Under the pieces are notes generated by a model. The model had not been told where the DNA came from and made no database searches. It saw only the letters and a list, made by a program, of their open reading frames with translations. Position numbers and translations under genes: made by a program. Positions 42,989-54,645 of a stretch of 64,000 nt of DNA are shown piece after piece (position 1 is the first letter of the stretch; every line of letters starts with the position of its first letter). Location: NCBI GenBank assembly GCA_013003115.1, contig JABDLF010000002.1, forward strand, positions 130,186-194,185, in the 5' to 3' direction. The DNA is from Gammaproteobacteria bacterium. Its GTDB lineage: Bacteria > Pseudomonadota > Gammaproteobacteria > Steroidobacterales > JABDLF01.

Positions 42989-44002
42989 TCAGCGCGCCTT
43001 GATCAGCGCGCGGGTCGTATCCAGCATGCGGCAGGAGAAGCCCCATTCGTTGTCATACCAGGAGCAGACCTTCACAAAGCGCTTGCCCATCATGCGGGTA
43101 AGCGACGAATCATACGAAGATGACGCGGGGTCGTGGTTAAAGTCGATGGATACCAGCGGCTCATCGATGTAAGCCAGGATTCCTTTCAGCGGACCCTCAG
43201 CGGCCTCTTTCATGAGCTTGTCTACTTCCTCGACGCTGGTGTCGCGTGCCGCTTCGAAGGTCAGGTCGACCATGGAAACGTTGATGGTCGGAACGCGAAT
43301 TGCGAACCCGTCCAGGCGCCCCTTCAGATCAGGCAGGACAAGCCCGACTGCGGCAGCCGCGCCTGTTTTTGTGGGAATCATGGACATGGTCGCCGAGCGC
43401 GCGCGGCGCAGATCGGAATGATAGACGTCGGTCAGCACCTGGTCGTTGGTATAGGCATGGATCGTCGTCATCAAACCATGCACGACGCCAATTGCGTCAT
43501 TAAGCGGCTTCACCAGGGGCGCAAGACAGTTGGTCGTGCAGGATGCGTTGGAAATGACCGTATCGCTGCCTTTCAGCGTGTCGTGGTTTACCCCGTAAAC
43601 GATGGTAGCGTCGATATCGCCGCCGCCGGGCGCCGAGATTACGACCTTCTTTGCCCCTGCCTGCAGATGACCCGAGGCCTTCGCCTTGTCGCGGAAGAAG
43701 CCCGTGCACTCAAGCACGACATCAACTTCGAGTTTCTTCCAGGGCAGGTCAGCGGGATTCCGCTCCGCGCAAACGAGGATACGATCACCGTTAACGATCA
43801 TATAGTCGCCTTCGACGCTGACCGTGCCCGGAAACTTGCCGTGCGCTGTGTCGTAGCGCGTCAGGTGCGCGTTGGTGTTTGCGTCGCCAAGATCATTGAC
43901 TGCAACGATCTGCAGTTCCCCGGTGCGCTCGCCTTCGTACAGCGCCCGAAGTATGTTTCGGCCAATACGCCCATAGCCATTGATTGCAATCCTCGTCGGC
44001 AT
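42989..44002 (-). CDS. gap: Glyceraldehyde-3-phosphate dehydrogenase
   Basis: [10 protein letters not shown], catalytic [12 protein letters not shown]. Confidence 0.97.
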   Translation of the reverse strand: MPTRIAINGYGRIGRNILRALYEGERTGELQIVAVNDLGDANTNAHLTRYDTAHGKFPGTVSVEGDYMIVNGDRILVCAERNPADLPWKKLEVDVVLECTGFFRDKAKASGHLQAGAKKVVISAPGGGDIDATIVYGVNHDTLKGSDTVISNASCTTNCLAPLVKPLNDAIGVVHGLMTTIHAYTNDQVLTDVYHSDLRRARSATMSMIPTKTGAAAAVGLVLPDLKGRLDGFAIRVPTINVSMVDLTFEAARDTSVEEVDKLMKEAAEGPLKGILAYIDEPLVSIDFNHDPASSSYDSSLTRMMGKRFVKVCSWYDNEWGFSCRMLDTTRALIKAR

Positions 44003-44058
44003 TTTTAGATGCTCCCCTTAGGTTCTCTGAAACAGATCGTTTCTGAATGTGTGCGCTT

Positions 44059-46053
44059 TTATAACATCGCTCGCAGCGTGCCCGCGACATTTTCCTCGGT
44101 AAATCCGAGAAATTTGAAAATTTCCCCGGCAGGCGCCGACTCCCCGAAGCGATCGATGCCGATCACCCTGCCCTCGTCACCTACGTAGCGATGCCAACCC
44201 GAGCTCACCCCCGCTTCCAGCGCCAGGCGGCAGCGAACAGCAGGCGGGAGAACGGTTTCACGGTACTCGCGGCCCTGGGCGTCAAAGACTTCTCGACAGG
44301 GCATAGACACGACCCGCACCCGGCGCCCCTCATTCCCCAGGGACTTCGCCGCCGCCACGGCGAGTTCAACCTCAGAACCCGTCGCAATAATTATCGCCTC
44401 GGGGTTCCCATCGCCTGACTGCCAAAGCGTATAGCCGCCGCGCGCAATTGCCGCAATCTGGTCATCGGCCCTGGTCTGCTGTGGCAGAGTCTGGCGAGTC
44501 AGCGCCAGTACCGCTGGCCCGTTGGCACGCTGAAGAGCCGCTTGCCAGGCAGCGACCGTTTCAACAACGTCGCAGGGACGCCAGACATGCATGTTCGGAA
44601 TCAGCCGCAGGCTCTCTACGTGCTCGATTGGCTGATGGGTTGGGCCGTCTTCACCGAGACCCACCGAATCATGGGTCATTACGAAGATGTTTCGCAGGCC
44701 CATCAATGCTGCCATACGCAGCGCGTTGCGCGCATAGTCGGTGAACACCAGGAACGTCCCGACGTAGGGCAGGCAACCGCCATGCAATACAAGGCCGTTG
44801 CCGATGGCCGCCATGGCGAATTCACGCACGCCAAAATAGAGATAGTTGCCCGCAGAGTTGTCGGCGCTCAGCGTCGACGAGCCCGACCAGCGCGTGTTAT
44901 TGGAGCCTGTAAGGTCCGCGGATCCGCCGATCAGCTCGGGCAGCCCCGGCCCGAACCCCTCCAGGGCAAACTGTGAAGCCTTGCGCGTCGCCATGTTTTT
45001 CTGCCCGGCCGCCGAACGGAGCAGTTCGTCGGCTCGTGCCGCGAATTCATCCGGCAACGTGCCGCCGACTCGCCGCGAAAACTCGGCGGCGAGCTCCGGA
45101 AAGGCCTGCGTGTATTTCTCAAACAGATCCTGCCAGCCGCGTGTGCGCGCGGCGCCTGGTTTCCGCGCATCCCAGGCCGCGCGAATATCGGTGGGTATCT
45201 CGAAGGCCGGGAATCGCCAGCCAATCCTCTCGCGAGCAAGGACAATTTCGTCCTCGCCCAGCGGGGCACCGTGGCTGTCCGCAGTGCCGGCCTTGTTCGG
45301 CGATCCCCACCCTATGACGGTCTTGCAGCAAATCAGGCTTGGCCGAGAGGCTTCGTCGCGGGCTGCCTGCAGCGCGCTCGTTATCGCTTGCGGATCGTGT
45401 CCGTCTACGTCGCGAATGACCTGCCAGCCATAAGCCTCGAAGCGTGCTGGCGTGTCATCGGTAAACCAGCCCTGCACCTCTCCGTCAATGGAGATGCCGT
45501 TGTCGTCGTAAATACAGATCAGTTTGCCGAGACCAAGGGTTCCGGCCAGCGAACAGGCCTCGTGAGAAATCCCTTCCATGAGGCAGCCGTCGCCGGCGAA
45601 CACCCAGGTATGGTGATCAACGATGTCGAACCCGGGCTTATTGAACCGGGCCGCCAGGGCGCGTTCGGCGATTGCCATTCCGACGGCATTGGCCAGCCCC
45701 TGGCCGAGAGGACCGGTCGTTGTCTCCACGCCCGGTGTCAGGCCGTACTCGGGGTGGCCCGCTGTTTTTGCGTGCAGCTGCCGGAAATCACGAAGATCAT
45801 CGAGGGACAGCGCATACCCGCTCAAGTGCAGCAGCGAATAGATCAGCATAGAGCCGTGGCCATTGGAGAGTACGAATCTGTCGCGATCCGGCCAGGCCGG
45901 GTCTTGCGGGTCATGGCGCAGAAAGTCATTCCACAGCACCTCCGCAATATCCGCCATGCCCATCGGCATCCCGGGATGACCCGAGCGGGCACGCTGAACC
46001 GCGTCCATGCTGAGGGCGCGAATGGCGTTTGCTAACTCCCGGCGGGTGGGCAT
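44059..46053 (-). CDS. tkt: Transketolase
   Basis: [50 protein letters not shown]. Confidence 0.97.
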   Translation of the reverse strand: MPTRRELANAIRALSMDAVQRARSGHPGMPMGMADIAEVLWNDFLRHDPQDPAWPDRDRFVLSNGHGSMLIYSLLHLSGYALSLDDLRDFRQLHAKTAGHPEYGLTPGVETTTGPLGQGLANAVGMAIAERALAARFNKPGFDIVDHHTWVFAGDGCLMEGISHEACSLAGTLGLGKLICIYDDNGISIDGEVQGWFTDDTPARFEAYGWQVIRDVDGHDPQAITSALQAARDEASRPSLICCKTVIGWGSPNKAGTADSHGAPLGEDEIVLARERIGWRFPAFEIPTDIRAAWDARKPGAARTRGWQDLFEKYTQAFPELAAEFSRRVGGTLPDEFAARADELLRSAAGQKNMATRKASQFALEGFGPGLPELIGGSADLTGSNNTRWSGSSTLSADNSAGNYLYFGVREFAMAAIGNGLVLHGGCLPYVGTFLVFTDYARNALRMAALMGLRNIFVMTHDSVGLGEDGPTHQPIEHVESLRLIPNMHVWRPCDVVETVAAWQAALQRANGPAVLALTRQTLPQQTRADDQIAAIARGGYTLWQSGDGNPEAIIIATGSEVELAVAAAKSLGNEGRRVRVVSMPCREVFDAQGREYRETVLPPAVRCRLALEAGVSSGWHRYVGDEGRVIGIDRFGESAPAGEIFKFLGFTEENVAGTLRAML

Positions 46054-46132
46054 TTGTTGTTCTCGGACGACTTTGGGGCGCGCATTGTCGCGTATGCCAT
46101 GGCCACGGGCAACCGCGCGGGCTTACCCGGGC

Positions 46133-46687
46133 CTATTCACGCCATTTAATGGAGCAGCCGATACTCGCATGCTGCTCGTCCGGCCCCACGCCTGTCTCGG
46201 CAATCTGGCACATCGCATCGAAAAGCTCGCGCTTGGTGTCGGCGGGTGCTGGTCGCATACCGCTGGCATCGATGCGACCACGGTAGCGCAGCTCAAGGTT
46301 GGCGTCGAAGCCAAAAAAGTCAGGGGTGCAAACGGCACCATAGGCCCGCGCGATGTCCTGGGTGTCGTCGAGCACATAGGGAAACGGCAGCGCCTTGCTC
46401 TTCGCCAGAGCGGCCATGGCCGCAAAGCTGTCGGCAGGATAGCGATCCGTATCGTTGGACATAATTCCGACGCTGCCAACGCCGAGGCTCGCAAGTTCTC
46501 GGGTGTCGCGGACAATACGGTCGAGCACCGCCTTTACGTAGGGGCAATGATTGCAAATAAACATCACCAGCGTGCCGTTCGGGCCCCGGCAGTCCGCCAG
46601 GCGCCATGTTTTGCCGTCGACGCCCGCAAGCTCGAAGTCGGGTGCGACGACCCCGACGTCCACCGCCGGGGTCTCAAGAGCGGCCAT
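46133..46687 (-). CDS. Thioredoxin-fold AhpC/TSA-type protein
   Basis: APDFELAGVDGKTWRLAD, FICNHCPYVK. Confidence 0.88.
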   Translation of the reverse strand: MAALETPAVDVGVVAPDFELAGVDGKTWRLADCRGPNGTLVMFICNHCPYVKAVLDRIVRDTRELASLGVGSVGIMSNDTDRYPADSFAAMAALAKSKALPFPYVLDDTQDIARAYGAVCTPDFFGFDANLELRYRGRIDASGMRPAPADTKRELFDAMCQIAETGVGPDEQHASIGCSIKWRE

Positions 46688-46883
46688 TTAGTCCGCCCGC
46701 TCGTATAGCTAACTGAAACAATCTGGCCATTTCCACTCCGTGGTCTTTAATAATCTCAAGCCTCGCCCATCCTGCATTGCCAAAACAGGTGCGTGACAAG
46801 TTATACTAGTTCGCTTTTATGCGACGCATGGCCCGGCACCTGCCGGCGACCGGCCGCTCGCTTTCAATCGCAAAGAATACACC

Positions 46884-48080
46884 ATGCTCAAAAATTACCA
46901 GTTCACCTCCGAGTCTGTCTCCGAAGGTCATCCGGACAAGATGGCAGATCAGATATCGGACGCAATTCTCGACGCCATTCTTGAGAAAGACAAAAACGCG
47001 CGGGTAGCCTGCGAAACTTTGGTCAAAACCGGTGTCGCAATCGTCGCCGGCGAAATCACTACCAAAGCCTGGGTCGATCTGGAAGAACTGGTGCGCGGCG
47101 TTATCGTCGACATTGGTTATGACTCGTCCGAAGTCGGTTTTGACGGGCACACCTGCGCAGTCATAAACATCATCGGCAAGCAGTCTCCCGATATCGCCCA
47201 GGGCGTTGATCGCAAGAAGGCCGAGGAACAGGGCGCCGGCGATCAGGGGCTGATGTTCGGATACGCGACTAACGAAACGCGCTCGCTCATGCCGGCACCA
47301 ATTTATTATTCGCACCTGCTCATGGAACGCCAGGCGAAGCTCCGCAAGCGCAAGAACAATCCACTGCCGTGGCTGCGCCCGGATGCCAAGAGCCAGGTTA
47401 CCTTCCGCTATGAAAACGGCAAGCCAGTTGCAATTGACGCAGTCGTGCTCTCCACCCAGCACGCCGCCGGCATCGGCAGGAAGAAACTTGTTGAAGGCAT
47501 TATGGAAGAGATCATCAAGCCGGTGCTGCCTGCAAAGTTTTTGACGAAAAAAACCAGGTACCACATCAACCCGACGGGCCTGTTTGTAATTGGCGGGCCG
47601 GTTGGAGACGCCGGTCTTACCGGCAGAAAGATCATTGTCGATACTTACGGCGGTATGGCGCGCCACGGCGGAGGCGCGTTTTCCGGCAAGGACCCTTCCA
47701 AGGTCGACCGCTCGGCTGCGTACGCAGCGCGCTACGTGGCAAAGAACATCGTCAAGGCTGGCATCGCTGCTCGCTGCGAATTACAGGTCTCCTATGCTAT
47801 CGGCGTCGCGCGACCAACATCCGTGAGCGTGGACACTTTTGGTACCGGCAAACTGCCGGACGAAAAGATTGCCAGCCTGATCAAAAAGCATTTTGACCTG
47901 CGGCCCTACGGCATTATGAAGATGCTGAACCTGCTGCACCCCATGTACCGGCGAACGGCAAGCCACGGCCATTTCGGGCGGGCGCCGCGCAAGGTAGGAA
48001 AAGGCCGGGGAAGCTGGACCGAGTTCAGCTGGGAGGCAACCGACAAGGCGGAGGAACTGCGGAAGGCCGCGGGCCTCTGA
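46884..48080 (+). CDS. metK: S-adenosylmethionine synthetase
   Basis: [42 protein letters not shown]. Confidence 0.98.
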   Translation: MLKNYQFTSESVSEGHPDKMADQISDAILDAILEKDKNARVACETLVKTGVAIVAGEITTKAWVDLEELVRGVIVDIGYDSSEVGFDGHTCAVINIIGKQSPDIAQGVDRKKAEEQGAGDQGLMFGYATNETRSLMPAPIYYSHLLMERQAKLRKRKNNPLPWLRPDAKSQVTFRYENGKPVAIDAVVLSTQHAAGIGRKKLVEGIMEEIIKPVLPAKFLTKKTRYHINPTGLFVIGGPVGDAGLTGRKIIVDTYGGMARHGGGAFSGKDPSKVDRSAAYAARYVAKNIVKAGIAARCELQVSYAIGVARPTSVSVDTFGTGKLPDEKIASLIKKHFDLRPYGIMKMLNLLHPMYRRTASHGHFGRAPRKVGKGRGSWTEFSWEATDKAEELRKAAGL

Positions 48081-48107
48081 TTAAAGCCGGCGCAGTGCGC
48101 CGAGGCT

Positions 48108-48180
48108 GTACCGAGGAGCGTTGCAACAGGATTTCCCTGCCAGGCTCGGACACAGCTTTAAAAACCCAACGCCGCTCGTT
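48108..48180 (+). ncRNA. S-adenosylhomocysteine (SAH) riboswitch
   Basis: CCGAGGAGCGUUGCAAC (48111-48127), CCAGGCUCGG (48140-48149) pairing CCGAG/CUCGG, and AACGCCGCUC (48168-48177) whose CGCUC can pair with GAGCG; directly upstream of ahcY. Confidence 0.92.
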
Positions 48181-48198
48181 CAATCAGGAGATCAATCC

Positions 48199-49617
48199 AT
48201 GATGAACGCTGTAGTAGACAAAGACTTTTCCGACTATCACATCAAGGACATCAGCCTCGCTGCCTTCGGCCGCAAGGAGATTGCGATAGCGGAAACCGAA
48301 ATGCCAGGACTGATGTCGGTGCGCAGGGAGTTCGCAAAGGACCAGCCCTTGAAGGGCGCGCGCATCGCCGGCTCTTTGCACATGACCATTCAGACCGCCG
48401 TTCTCATCGAGGCCCTGGTGGATCTCGGTGCCGAGGTGCGCTGGGCGTCATGCAACATTTACTCAACGCAGGACCACGCGGCTGCGGCCATCGCGGCGAG
48501 CGGCATTCCTGTTTTCGCCTACAAGGGCGAAACCCTTGATGAGTACTGGGAATACACCCACCGCATTATTGACTGGCCAGCAGGCGGCGCGCCCAACATG
48601 ATCCTGGATGACGGCGGTGACGCCACCATGCTGGTGATGATCGGCAGCAAGGCCGAAAAAGATCCGTCAGTCCTTGATAATCCCGAAAGCGAAGAAGAGA
48701 GCGCGCTTTTCGCGTCGATCCGCAAGCGCCTCGAAAGCCGGCCCGGTTTTTATTCGAAAATCCTCGCAAACATCCAGGGCGTCACAGAAGAAACCACGAC
48801 CGGTGTCGCGCGCCTGTATCGGCTGATGAAAGACGGCGAGCTGCCGTTTCCGGCCATCAACGTAAACGACTCGGTAACGAAGTCGAAATTTGACAATCTC
48901 TATGGCTGTCGCGAATCGCTGGTGGATGGCATCAAGCGCGCAACCGACGTCATGATTGCCGGGAAAATCGCTCTCGTTGCCGGCTACGGTGACGTTGGCA
49001 AGGGCTGCGCGCAGTCACTGAGAGGGCTTGGCGCCATCGTTTGGGTCACCGAAGTTGATCCGATTTGCGCGCTGCAGGCCACCATGGAGGGCTTCAGGGT
49101 CGTTACGATGGACGACGCTTGCAGCGAGGCGGATATCTTCGTCACCGCAACGGGCAATTACCATGTGATCACCGAAGATCACATGCTGAAGATGAAAGAC
49201 CAGGCAATCGTCTGCAACATCGGCCACTTCGACAATGAGATCGACGTTGCAGGGATCGAGAAATATGAGTGGGATAACATCAAGGATCAGGTGGACCACG
49301 TCATTTTCCCCAATGGCAAGCGCATCATACTGCTGGCCAAGGGCAGGCTTGTGAACCTGGGCTGCGCGACGGGGCACCCGAGCTTCGTAATGTCCAATTC
49401 GTTCACCAACCAGGTGCTTGCGCAGATTGAACTGTGGGAGCGCGGTGACAACTACAAAAACGAGGTCTATGTTTTGCCGAAGCACCTTGACGAGAAAGTC
49501 GCAAGGCTGCATCTCGACAAGCTTGGTGCCAAGCTTACCGAACTCGACAAGCGCCAGGCAGACTACATCGGTGTGCCGGTAGAGGGTCCTTTCAAGCCGG
49601 ATCACTACCGCTACTGA
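48199..49617 (+). CDS. ahcY: Adenosylhomocysteinase
   Basis: [28 protein letters not shown]-terminal KPDHYRY. Confidence 0.98.
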   Translation: MMNAVVDKDFSDYHIKDISLAAFGRKEIAIAETEMPGLMSVRREFAKDQPLKGARIAGSLHMTIQTAVLIEALVDLGAEVRWASCNIYSTQDHAAAAIAASGIPVFAYKGETLDEYWEYTHRIIDWPAGGAPNMILDDGGDATMLVMIGSKAEKDPSVLDNPESEEESALFASIRKRLESRPGFYSKILANIQGVTEETTTGVARLYRLMKDGELPFPAINVNDSVTKSKFDNLYGCRESLVDGIKRATDVMIAGKIALVAGYGDVGKGCAQSLRGLGAIVWVTEVDPICALQATMEGFRVVTMDDACSEADIFVTATGNYHVITEDHMLKMKDQAIVCNIGHFDNEIDVAGIEKYEWDNIKDQVDHVIFPNGKRIILLAKGRLVNLGCATGHPSFVMSNSFTNQVLAQIELWERGDNYKNEVYVLPKHLDEKVARLHLDKLGAKLTELDKRQADYIGVPVEGPFKPDHYRY

Positions 49618-49650
49618 TTCGCCTGCGAAGCGCAAATTGACCTCAACAAG

Positions 49651-49678
49651 GGGCGGCTTTCGAGCCGCCCTTTTTTTT
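49651..49678 (+). terminator. Rho-independent terminator after ahcY
   Basis: GGGCGGCT-TTCG-AGCCGCCC followed by T8. Confidence 0.93.
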
Positions 49679-49736
49679 ACCACCTGTACCGACATGCCGG
49701 GCGCTTGACCCGCCGGGGGTTTGCGGCCAACTTAGA

Positions 49737-50327
49737 GTGATGATTGCCGGAATACTGCTGTTTCTCCCGCTCACTGCGGTCCTGCTCATTGTGGAGCTCA
49801 GGCTCGATTCGGCTACGCGTGGCAGCCCTGTGCAAGGCTGGCTCGCCGAACATCTTTACCTGCCCCTGCTGCGCTCGGCAGCGCTGCTGATTTTTATTTT
49901 TGTCGCGCACCCCGAGCTGTTCGGCATTCCTGAAGCGCCCTCTCTTGGCGCATTGCTTGCTGACGGCCACTATCGATTTGATCAGCTCATTAATGTATTG
50001 CTGCTGATCGCGCTGCTGCTGCCAATGGTTCCGCTGCTCGATCGTGTTTCCGGCCTGACGCTCGCCTTGCAGGGCATGTGCGCAGTGGCCCTCGTGGCAA
50101 GCTGGATGGCTTCTGAAAGAGGCGTGCCAATCGCGCTCGCTCCCGACATCTGGCTGGTGGTCAGGATTTCAGCCGTGCTACTTGCAGCACGGATCGCCGG
50201 TGAATTGCTGGCGAGGGAATTCCTCGTAACCCGACGGAATCGCGAGCTCATCCTGGAAGCCCTGCGCATGCTTGCACAGCTGCCCGCCGTCGTCCTCTAC
50301 GCGCATTTTCTTGGCGCCCAGCTCTGA
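49737..50327 (+). CDS. Hypothetical multi-TM membrane protein
   Basis: 196 aa, about 5-6 hydrophobic segments; no family recognised. Confidence 0.65.
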   Translation: MMIAGILLFLPLTAVLLIVELRLDSATRGSPVQGWLAEHLYLPLLRSAALLIFIFVAHPELFGIPEAPSLGALLADGHYRFDQLINVLLLIALLLPMVPLLDRVSGLTLALQGMCAVALVASWMASERGVPIALAPDIWLVVRISAVLLAARIAGELLAREFLVTRRNRELILEALRMLAQLPAVVLYAHFLGAQL

Positions 50328-50471
50328 GACCTGATGGCTGGATCGGTCTGCGGACCACGAATCGGTGCGCGAATGTTCCCGTGCGTTCTCCTGCTGACAG
50401 CACCCGAATGTGAGGATTGCACGTTCCCGTGGGGTTAAGATGTCAGCCTGGCCCTCAACGAAAAGCACACC

Positions 50472-51251
50472 ATGTCAAATCCGCACCTTGAACAAAGCGA
50501 GGCCACGCTGCGGCTTGTGCAGTTCACTGATCCGCACCTGTTCGCCGATCGCAGGGGTGAAATGCGCGGCGTCAACACCTATGACTCTCTAAACAAGGTT
50601 CTGGATGCGGCGCGCAGGGATCACTGGACGCCGGACGCAGTTCTGGTTACCGGTGACATCGCTCAGGACGAGTCGCGCGCCGGTTATCGTGTTTTCCGCG
50701 AGCTATTCGATCCGCTCTCGCTGCCTGTCCTTTGCCTGCCCGGCAATCATGATGATCCGAAATTTATGCGCGAGGAACTCAAAGATCCGTTTATCGTGAC
50801 CCGGGACGTGATGTTCGACAGCTGGTGCCTGCCCCTGCTCAGCACCTATGTGCGTGGCACTGCCGCCGGGGAAATCAGCCGCGACTCGCTCAAGCGCCTC
50901 GCCGCAGCGCTGAGCGCGAACGAGGAGAAACATGTTCTCATCTGCCTGCACCATCAGCCCGTGCCCGTCGGCAGCAAATGGCTGGATGGCGTCGGGCTAA
51001 GAAATCCCGAAGACCTGTTTTCGGTTATCGACAAGTTCGAAAACGTCCGCGGCATTCTCTGGGGCCATGTGCACCAGGAGTTCGACGCCGAGCGCAAAGG
51101 CGTGCGACTGATGGCAAGCCCCTCAACCTGTCGGCAGTTCCTGCCCGACAGCGACCAGTTCGCGCTGGACGACGGCCCTCCCGGCTATCGCTGGCTGCGC
51201 CTTGGTCCCGACGGAAAAATAGAAACAGGAGTCGTGTATGTCGATGACTGA
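50472..51251 (+). CDS. cpdA: 3',5'-cyclic-AMP phosphodiesterase CpdA-like metallophosphoesterase
   Basis: FTDPHLFA, VTGDIAQDESRAGY, LPGNHDD, GHVHQEFD. Confidence 0.92.
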   Translation: MSNPHLEQSEATLRLVQFTDPHLFADRRGEMRGVNTYDSLNKVLDAARRDHWTPDAVLVTGDIAQDESRAGYRVFRELFDPLSLPVLCLPGNHDDPKFMREELKDPFIVTRDVMFDSWCLPLLSTYVRGTAAGEISRDSLKRLAAALSANEEKHVLICLHHQPVPVGSKWLDGVGLRNPEDLFSVIDKFENVRGILWGHVHQEFDAERKGVRLMASPSTCRQFLPDSDQFALDDGPPGYRWLRLGPDGKIETGVVYVDD

Positions 51252-52152
51252 AAAATTGCACCTGCGGGAATCGTGGCGTATGCCACCTGCCGTTGCGCTG
51301 GCGCTTTTCTTTCTCGCTTGCCTCCAGCCGGCAACAGCATCGGAGGAAGAGACGGGCATGCTCTGGCGCGTATCAGGGCACAGTAACAGCGTCTATCTGC
51401 TGGGTTCGGTGCACATGCTGCGCGAAAGTGATTTCCCCCTGCCCGGCGATATCGAATCAGCCTACACAGATGCAGAAGCGCTGGTGATGGAACTGGACAT
51501 GGATGATCTCAATCCCCTCGCTGTACAGACGCTGTTCTTCACCCGCGGAACCTTGCCTGACGATACGACGCTAGCGGAAGTCATGGGAGAAACGAGGTGG
51601 CGCGAAGCAAGCGCTGCGGCCAGCGCCCTTGGCATAGACCTGTCCATGCTCAAGCGCGTAAAACCGTGGTGGGCCGCCATTACTGTCGTGCAGCTGCAGC
51701 TTGGCAAGATCGGCTTCAATCCTGAATTGGGGCTGGAAGGATACTTCACGCAACGCGCAGGCGCAGATGGCAAGCCTATCGAAGGGTTGGAAACCGCGGC
51801 CTTTCAGATCGGCCTTTTCGACAGCATGGATGAGGAACGGCAGGTGGAAATGCTCATGAAAGCGCTGGACGATGCCCAGGCGCTGGAGCAGGAAATGGAC
51901 AAGCTGCTGCGCGCCTGGCGAAGCGGCGACACAAATACGCTGGCCACGATTCAGTCAGAATCTTTCGCAGACTTTCCCGCCCTATACGACGCCTTGATTC
52001 ATCGCCGGAACAGAGATTGGATTACTGCCCTGTCGCGGCTGCTCGACGATGAGCGTGACTACCTGGTTGTGGTCGGCGCCCTGCACCTTGTAGGTAAGGA
52101 TGGTGTTCCGGCCGGCCTTGCTGATATGGGCTACAAAGTTGTACGCGAATAG
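51238..52152 (+). CDS. TraB/GumN family exported protein
   Basis: Signal peptide; VYLLGSVHMLRESDFPLP, VGALHLVGKDGVPAGLADMGYKV. Confidence 0.9.
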   Translation: MSMTEKLHLRESWRMPPAVALALFFLACLQPATASEEETGMLWRVSGHSNSVYLLGSVHMLRESDFPLPGDIESAYTDAEALVMELDMDDLNPLAVQTLFFTRGTLPDDTTLAEVMGETRWREASAAASALGIDLSMLKRVKPWWAAITVVQLQLGKIGFNPELGLEGYFTQRAGADGKPIEGLETAAFQIGLFDSMDEERQVEMLMKALDDAQALEQEMDKLLRAWRSGDTNTLATIQSESFADFPALYDALIHRRNRDWITALSRLLDDERDYLVVVGALHLVGKDGVPAGLADMGYKVVRE

Positions 52153-52155
52153 GCC

Positions 52156-52320
52156 TCAGATTTCGATCATTTCAAAATCTTCTTTGCCGGCGCCGCAGTC
52201 CGGGCATCGCCATGACAACGGAACATCCTCCCAGCGAGTTCGCGGAGCAATGCCGGATTCCGGATCACCCTGCTCTTCCTCGTATACGTAGCCGCAGATC
52301 ACGCACATGTATGCTTTCAT
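52156..52320 (-). CDS. Rubredoxin (54 aa, absent from the ORF track)
   Basis: Reverse-strand translation MKAYMCVICGYVYEEEQGDPESGIAPRTRWEDVPLSWRCPDCGAGKEDFEMIEI; CxxCGY and CPDCG iron ligands. Confidence 0.95.
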   Translation of the reverse strand: MKAYMCVICGYVYEEEQGDPESGIAPRTRWEDVPLSWRCPDCGAGKEDFEMIEI

Positions 52321-52461
52321 TAAATTCAACGTCCCAGACTGATTTCGCTCGTCGATATTGTCCCATTTTAATTGGCCCGGAGAAAGGGACGACGGATTGC
52401 CGCGAACGGCTATAATGCCGCGTTAAACCGGTTCACGGAAATCAACGGCGAGGGTCGAACG

Positions 52462-53736
52462 ATGCACAGCCTGTTCAATGACGCGCAGCAATTTATCCCG
52501 GGCGGTGTGAATTCACCTGTGCGCGCCTTTGCCGCGGTTGGCGGCGAACCCGTGTTTATAGCTCGGGCGCAAGGCGCCTATCTGCATGACGAAAGCGGCA
52601 ATCGCTACGTCGACTACGTTGGCTCGTGGGGGCCAATGATTCTCGGCCACGCAAACGCAGACGTAATAGCAGCGGTTTGCGACGCCGCCACACGCGGCCT
52701 GTCGTTCGGTGCGCCTACTGTCGTTGAAACCGAGATGGCGCGCACCCTCTGCAGCATGCTGCCGTCTATGGAACTTGTACGCATGGTCAGCTCGGGCACC
52801 GAAGCAACCATGAGCGCGATTCGTCTTGCTCGTGGCTTTACCGGGCGCGACAAGCTGCTCAAATTCGAGGGCTGCTATCACGGCCACTCCGACTCGCTGC
52901 TGGTAAAGTCGGGCTCGGGTGCGCTCACCCTGGGCGTGCCTACATCACCCGGGGTGCCGGCTGCGCTGGCCAAAGAAACCCTGACATCACCGTTTAATGA
53001 CCTCGACGCCGCGACATCAATCTTCGAGCGCCACGGAGAAGACATCGCCGCCGTGATCATCGAGCCAGTCGCCGGCAACATGAATTTCGTGCGCCCTGTG
53101 CCGGGTTTCCTGGAGGGCCTGCGCAGTCTCTGCGACCAGCACGGGAGCGTGCTGATATTTGATGAGGTTATGACGGGATTTCGCGTCGCGAGGGGCGGGG
53201 CGCAGGAAGTTTTCGGCGTGCAACCCGATCTCACTACGCTCGGAAAGATCGTCGGCGGCGGTATGCCTGTCGGCGCATTCGGCGGGCGCCGCGACATAAT
53301 GCGCTGCATCGCACCCGAGGGGCCGGTCTACCAGGCGGGAACCTTATCGGGCAATCCGGTAGCCATGGCAGCCGGGCTGGCCAATTTGAAGCCGCTGCAG
53401 GACAAAGACTTCTACACGCGTCTCGAGGCAATCACAAAGCGTCTGGTTAACGGCCTTTGCAAAGAGGCCGCGGCCGCGGGCATCCCTTTATATGGGGACG
53501 CGCTGGGCGGCATGTTCGGAATATTTTTTACCCCAACCAGCCCGGTCACCACCTTCGATCAGGTCATGGCATGCAGCCAGGACAACTTCCGGCAGTTCTT
53601 CCACGGTATGCTCGAGAAAGGCTTCTACTTCGCCCCTTCAGCGTTTGAAGCAGGCTTTGTTTCGGCCGCACATACGCAGGCAGATATTGACGAAACCATC
53701 GCCGCTGCCCGGGGCGTTTTCGAACAAATGCGTTGA
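52462..53736 (+). CDS. hemL: Glutamate-1-semialdehyde 2,1-aminomutase
   Basis: [40 protein letters not shown]; trimmed to [11 protein letters not shown]. Confidence 0.97.
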   Translation: MHSLFNDAQQFIPGGVNSPVRAFAAVGGEPVFIARAQGAYLHDESGNRYVDYVGSWGPMILGHANADVIAAVCDAATRGLSFGAPTVVETEMARTLCSMLPSMELVRMVSSGTEATMSAIRLARGFTGRDKLLKFEGCYHGHSDSLLVKSGSGALTLGVPTSPGVPAALAKETLTSPFNDLDAATSIFERHGEDIAAVIIEPVAGNMNFVRPVPGFLEGLRSLCDQHGSVLIFDEVMTGFRVARGGAQEVFGVQPDLTTLGKIVGGGMPVGAFGGRRDIMRCIAPEGPVYQAGTLSGNPVAMAAGLANLKPLQDKDFYTRLEAITKRLVNGLCKEAAAAGIPLYGDALGGMFGIFFTPTSPVTTFDQVMACSQDNFRQFFHGMLEKGFYFAPSAFEAGFVSAAHTQADIDETIAAARGVFEQMR

Positions 53737-53746
53737 CGCCCGCGCG

Positions 53747-54184
53747 CTATTCAGCGCCTATCACCGTAACTTCGTGGGCCTGGGGCCCTTTGTCCGTTTC
53801 CTTGATTTCGAAAGCCACGCGCTGGCCGGCCGTCAATGATCGATGGCCTTTCCCTCGAATGTCCCGGAAATGCACAAAGATATCGGCACCATTGTCGACG
53901 GTGATAAACCCGAAACCCTTCGCAACGTTAAACCACTTCACAACACCCTCGTCTGACCCCCTGGCGTCGCCCGCTGCAACAACCTCGCCGCCATTCCACC
54001 ACGAAGCCAGCAGCGAACTCGTAAACGCACTAATGAGGATCACGCCTCCTGCGAGCAACGCTACGCTGGTCGATCCCGACGCGGCAATGGCCTCAAGCGC
54101 GACGAGGCCGGTCGCAAACGCGGCAGCAACCGGCACTGCAAGTAACAAACTTATAAGCAAACATCTGACAATAACTCTAACCAC
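53747..54184 (-). CDS. Membrane-anchored cold-shock-domain protein
   Basis: Two N-terminal hydrophobic segments, then GVVKWFNVAKGFGFITVDNGADIFVHFRDI. Confidence 0.9.
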   Translation of the reverse strand: MVRVIVRCLLISLLLAVPVAAAFATGLVALEAIAASGSTSVALLAGGVILISAFTSSLLASWWNGGEVVAAGDARGSDEGVVKWFNVAKGFGFITVDNGADIFVHFRDIRGKGHRSLTAGQRVAFEIKETDKGPQAHEVTVIGAE

Positions 54185-54318
54185 GGAACACTCCCAGAAT
54201 TCATTCAGCTTTGAATATCATTGGATTGTCGGCTCACAGAGTTCACTCTGCGCGGACTGAACACGCGCTGCTTACTACGCCGACCGCGTCAGGATAATGT
54301 CTTGCGGCAACTTTTGCA

Positions 54319-54642
54319 CTACTCCGGGGGCAAAGACGCAGCCGCGCACCGCCAACAGCTGCCGAACTGACCTTCCAGGTGTTCGCCGCATGCCTTGCAC
54401 ACCCATGGCTCACCAGGATTTTCATAACTCTCGAGGATTGCGGCCAGAACGCGGCTTGCGGGTTCAAACTCCGCATCGTCTACCACCCAGATTTCAGGCC
54501 AGCAAACAATCGGGGGCAGCTCACCGGCTGCCTGCCCCGTCATATTCATGTTGCGGGTTATGCACGCGATACCCGCCTGATCAAGCGCCTCAGAAACCTG
54601 GTCAAGTACGACGGTGTTGTGACTCGAATATAGTCTTTTCAA
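54319..54642 (-). CDS. DUF2007-type protein with C-terminal zinc ribbon
   Basis: MKRLYSSHNTVVLDQVSEALDQAGIACITRN...WVVDDAEFEPA plus CKACGEHLEGQFGSCWRC. Confidence 0.8.
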   Translation of the reverse strand: MKRLYSSHNTVVLDQVSEALDQAGIACITRNMNMTGQAAGELPPIVCWPEIWVVDDAEFEPASRVLAAILESYENPGEPWVCKACGEHLEGQFGSCWRCAAASLPPE

Positions 54643-54645
54643 GTT

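Noticed and set aside
45271-46035. 254-aa plus-strand ORF opposite transketolase
   Set aside because: Antisense shadow of tkt with no independent coding evidence
46774-46810. Possible metK promoter TTGCCA...TATACT
   Set aside because: Spacer is 19 bp and no second line of evidence; no SAM riboswitch recognised in the same leader
50371-50440. Two GTTCCCGTG words upstream of cpdA
   Set aside because: Only a 9-bp match with irregular spacing; too weak to call a repeat or operator
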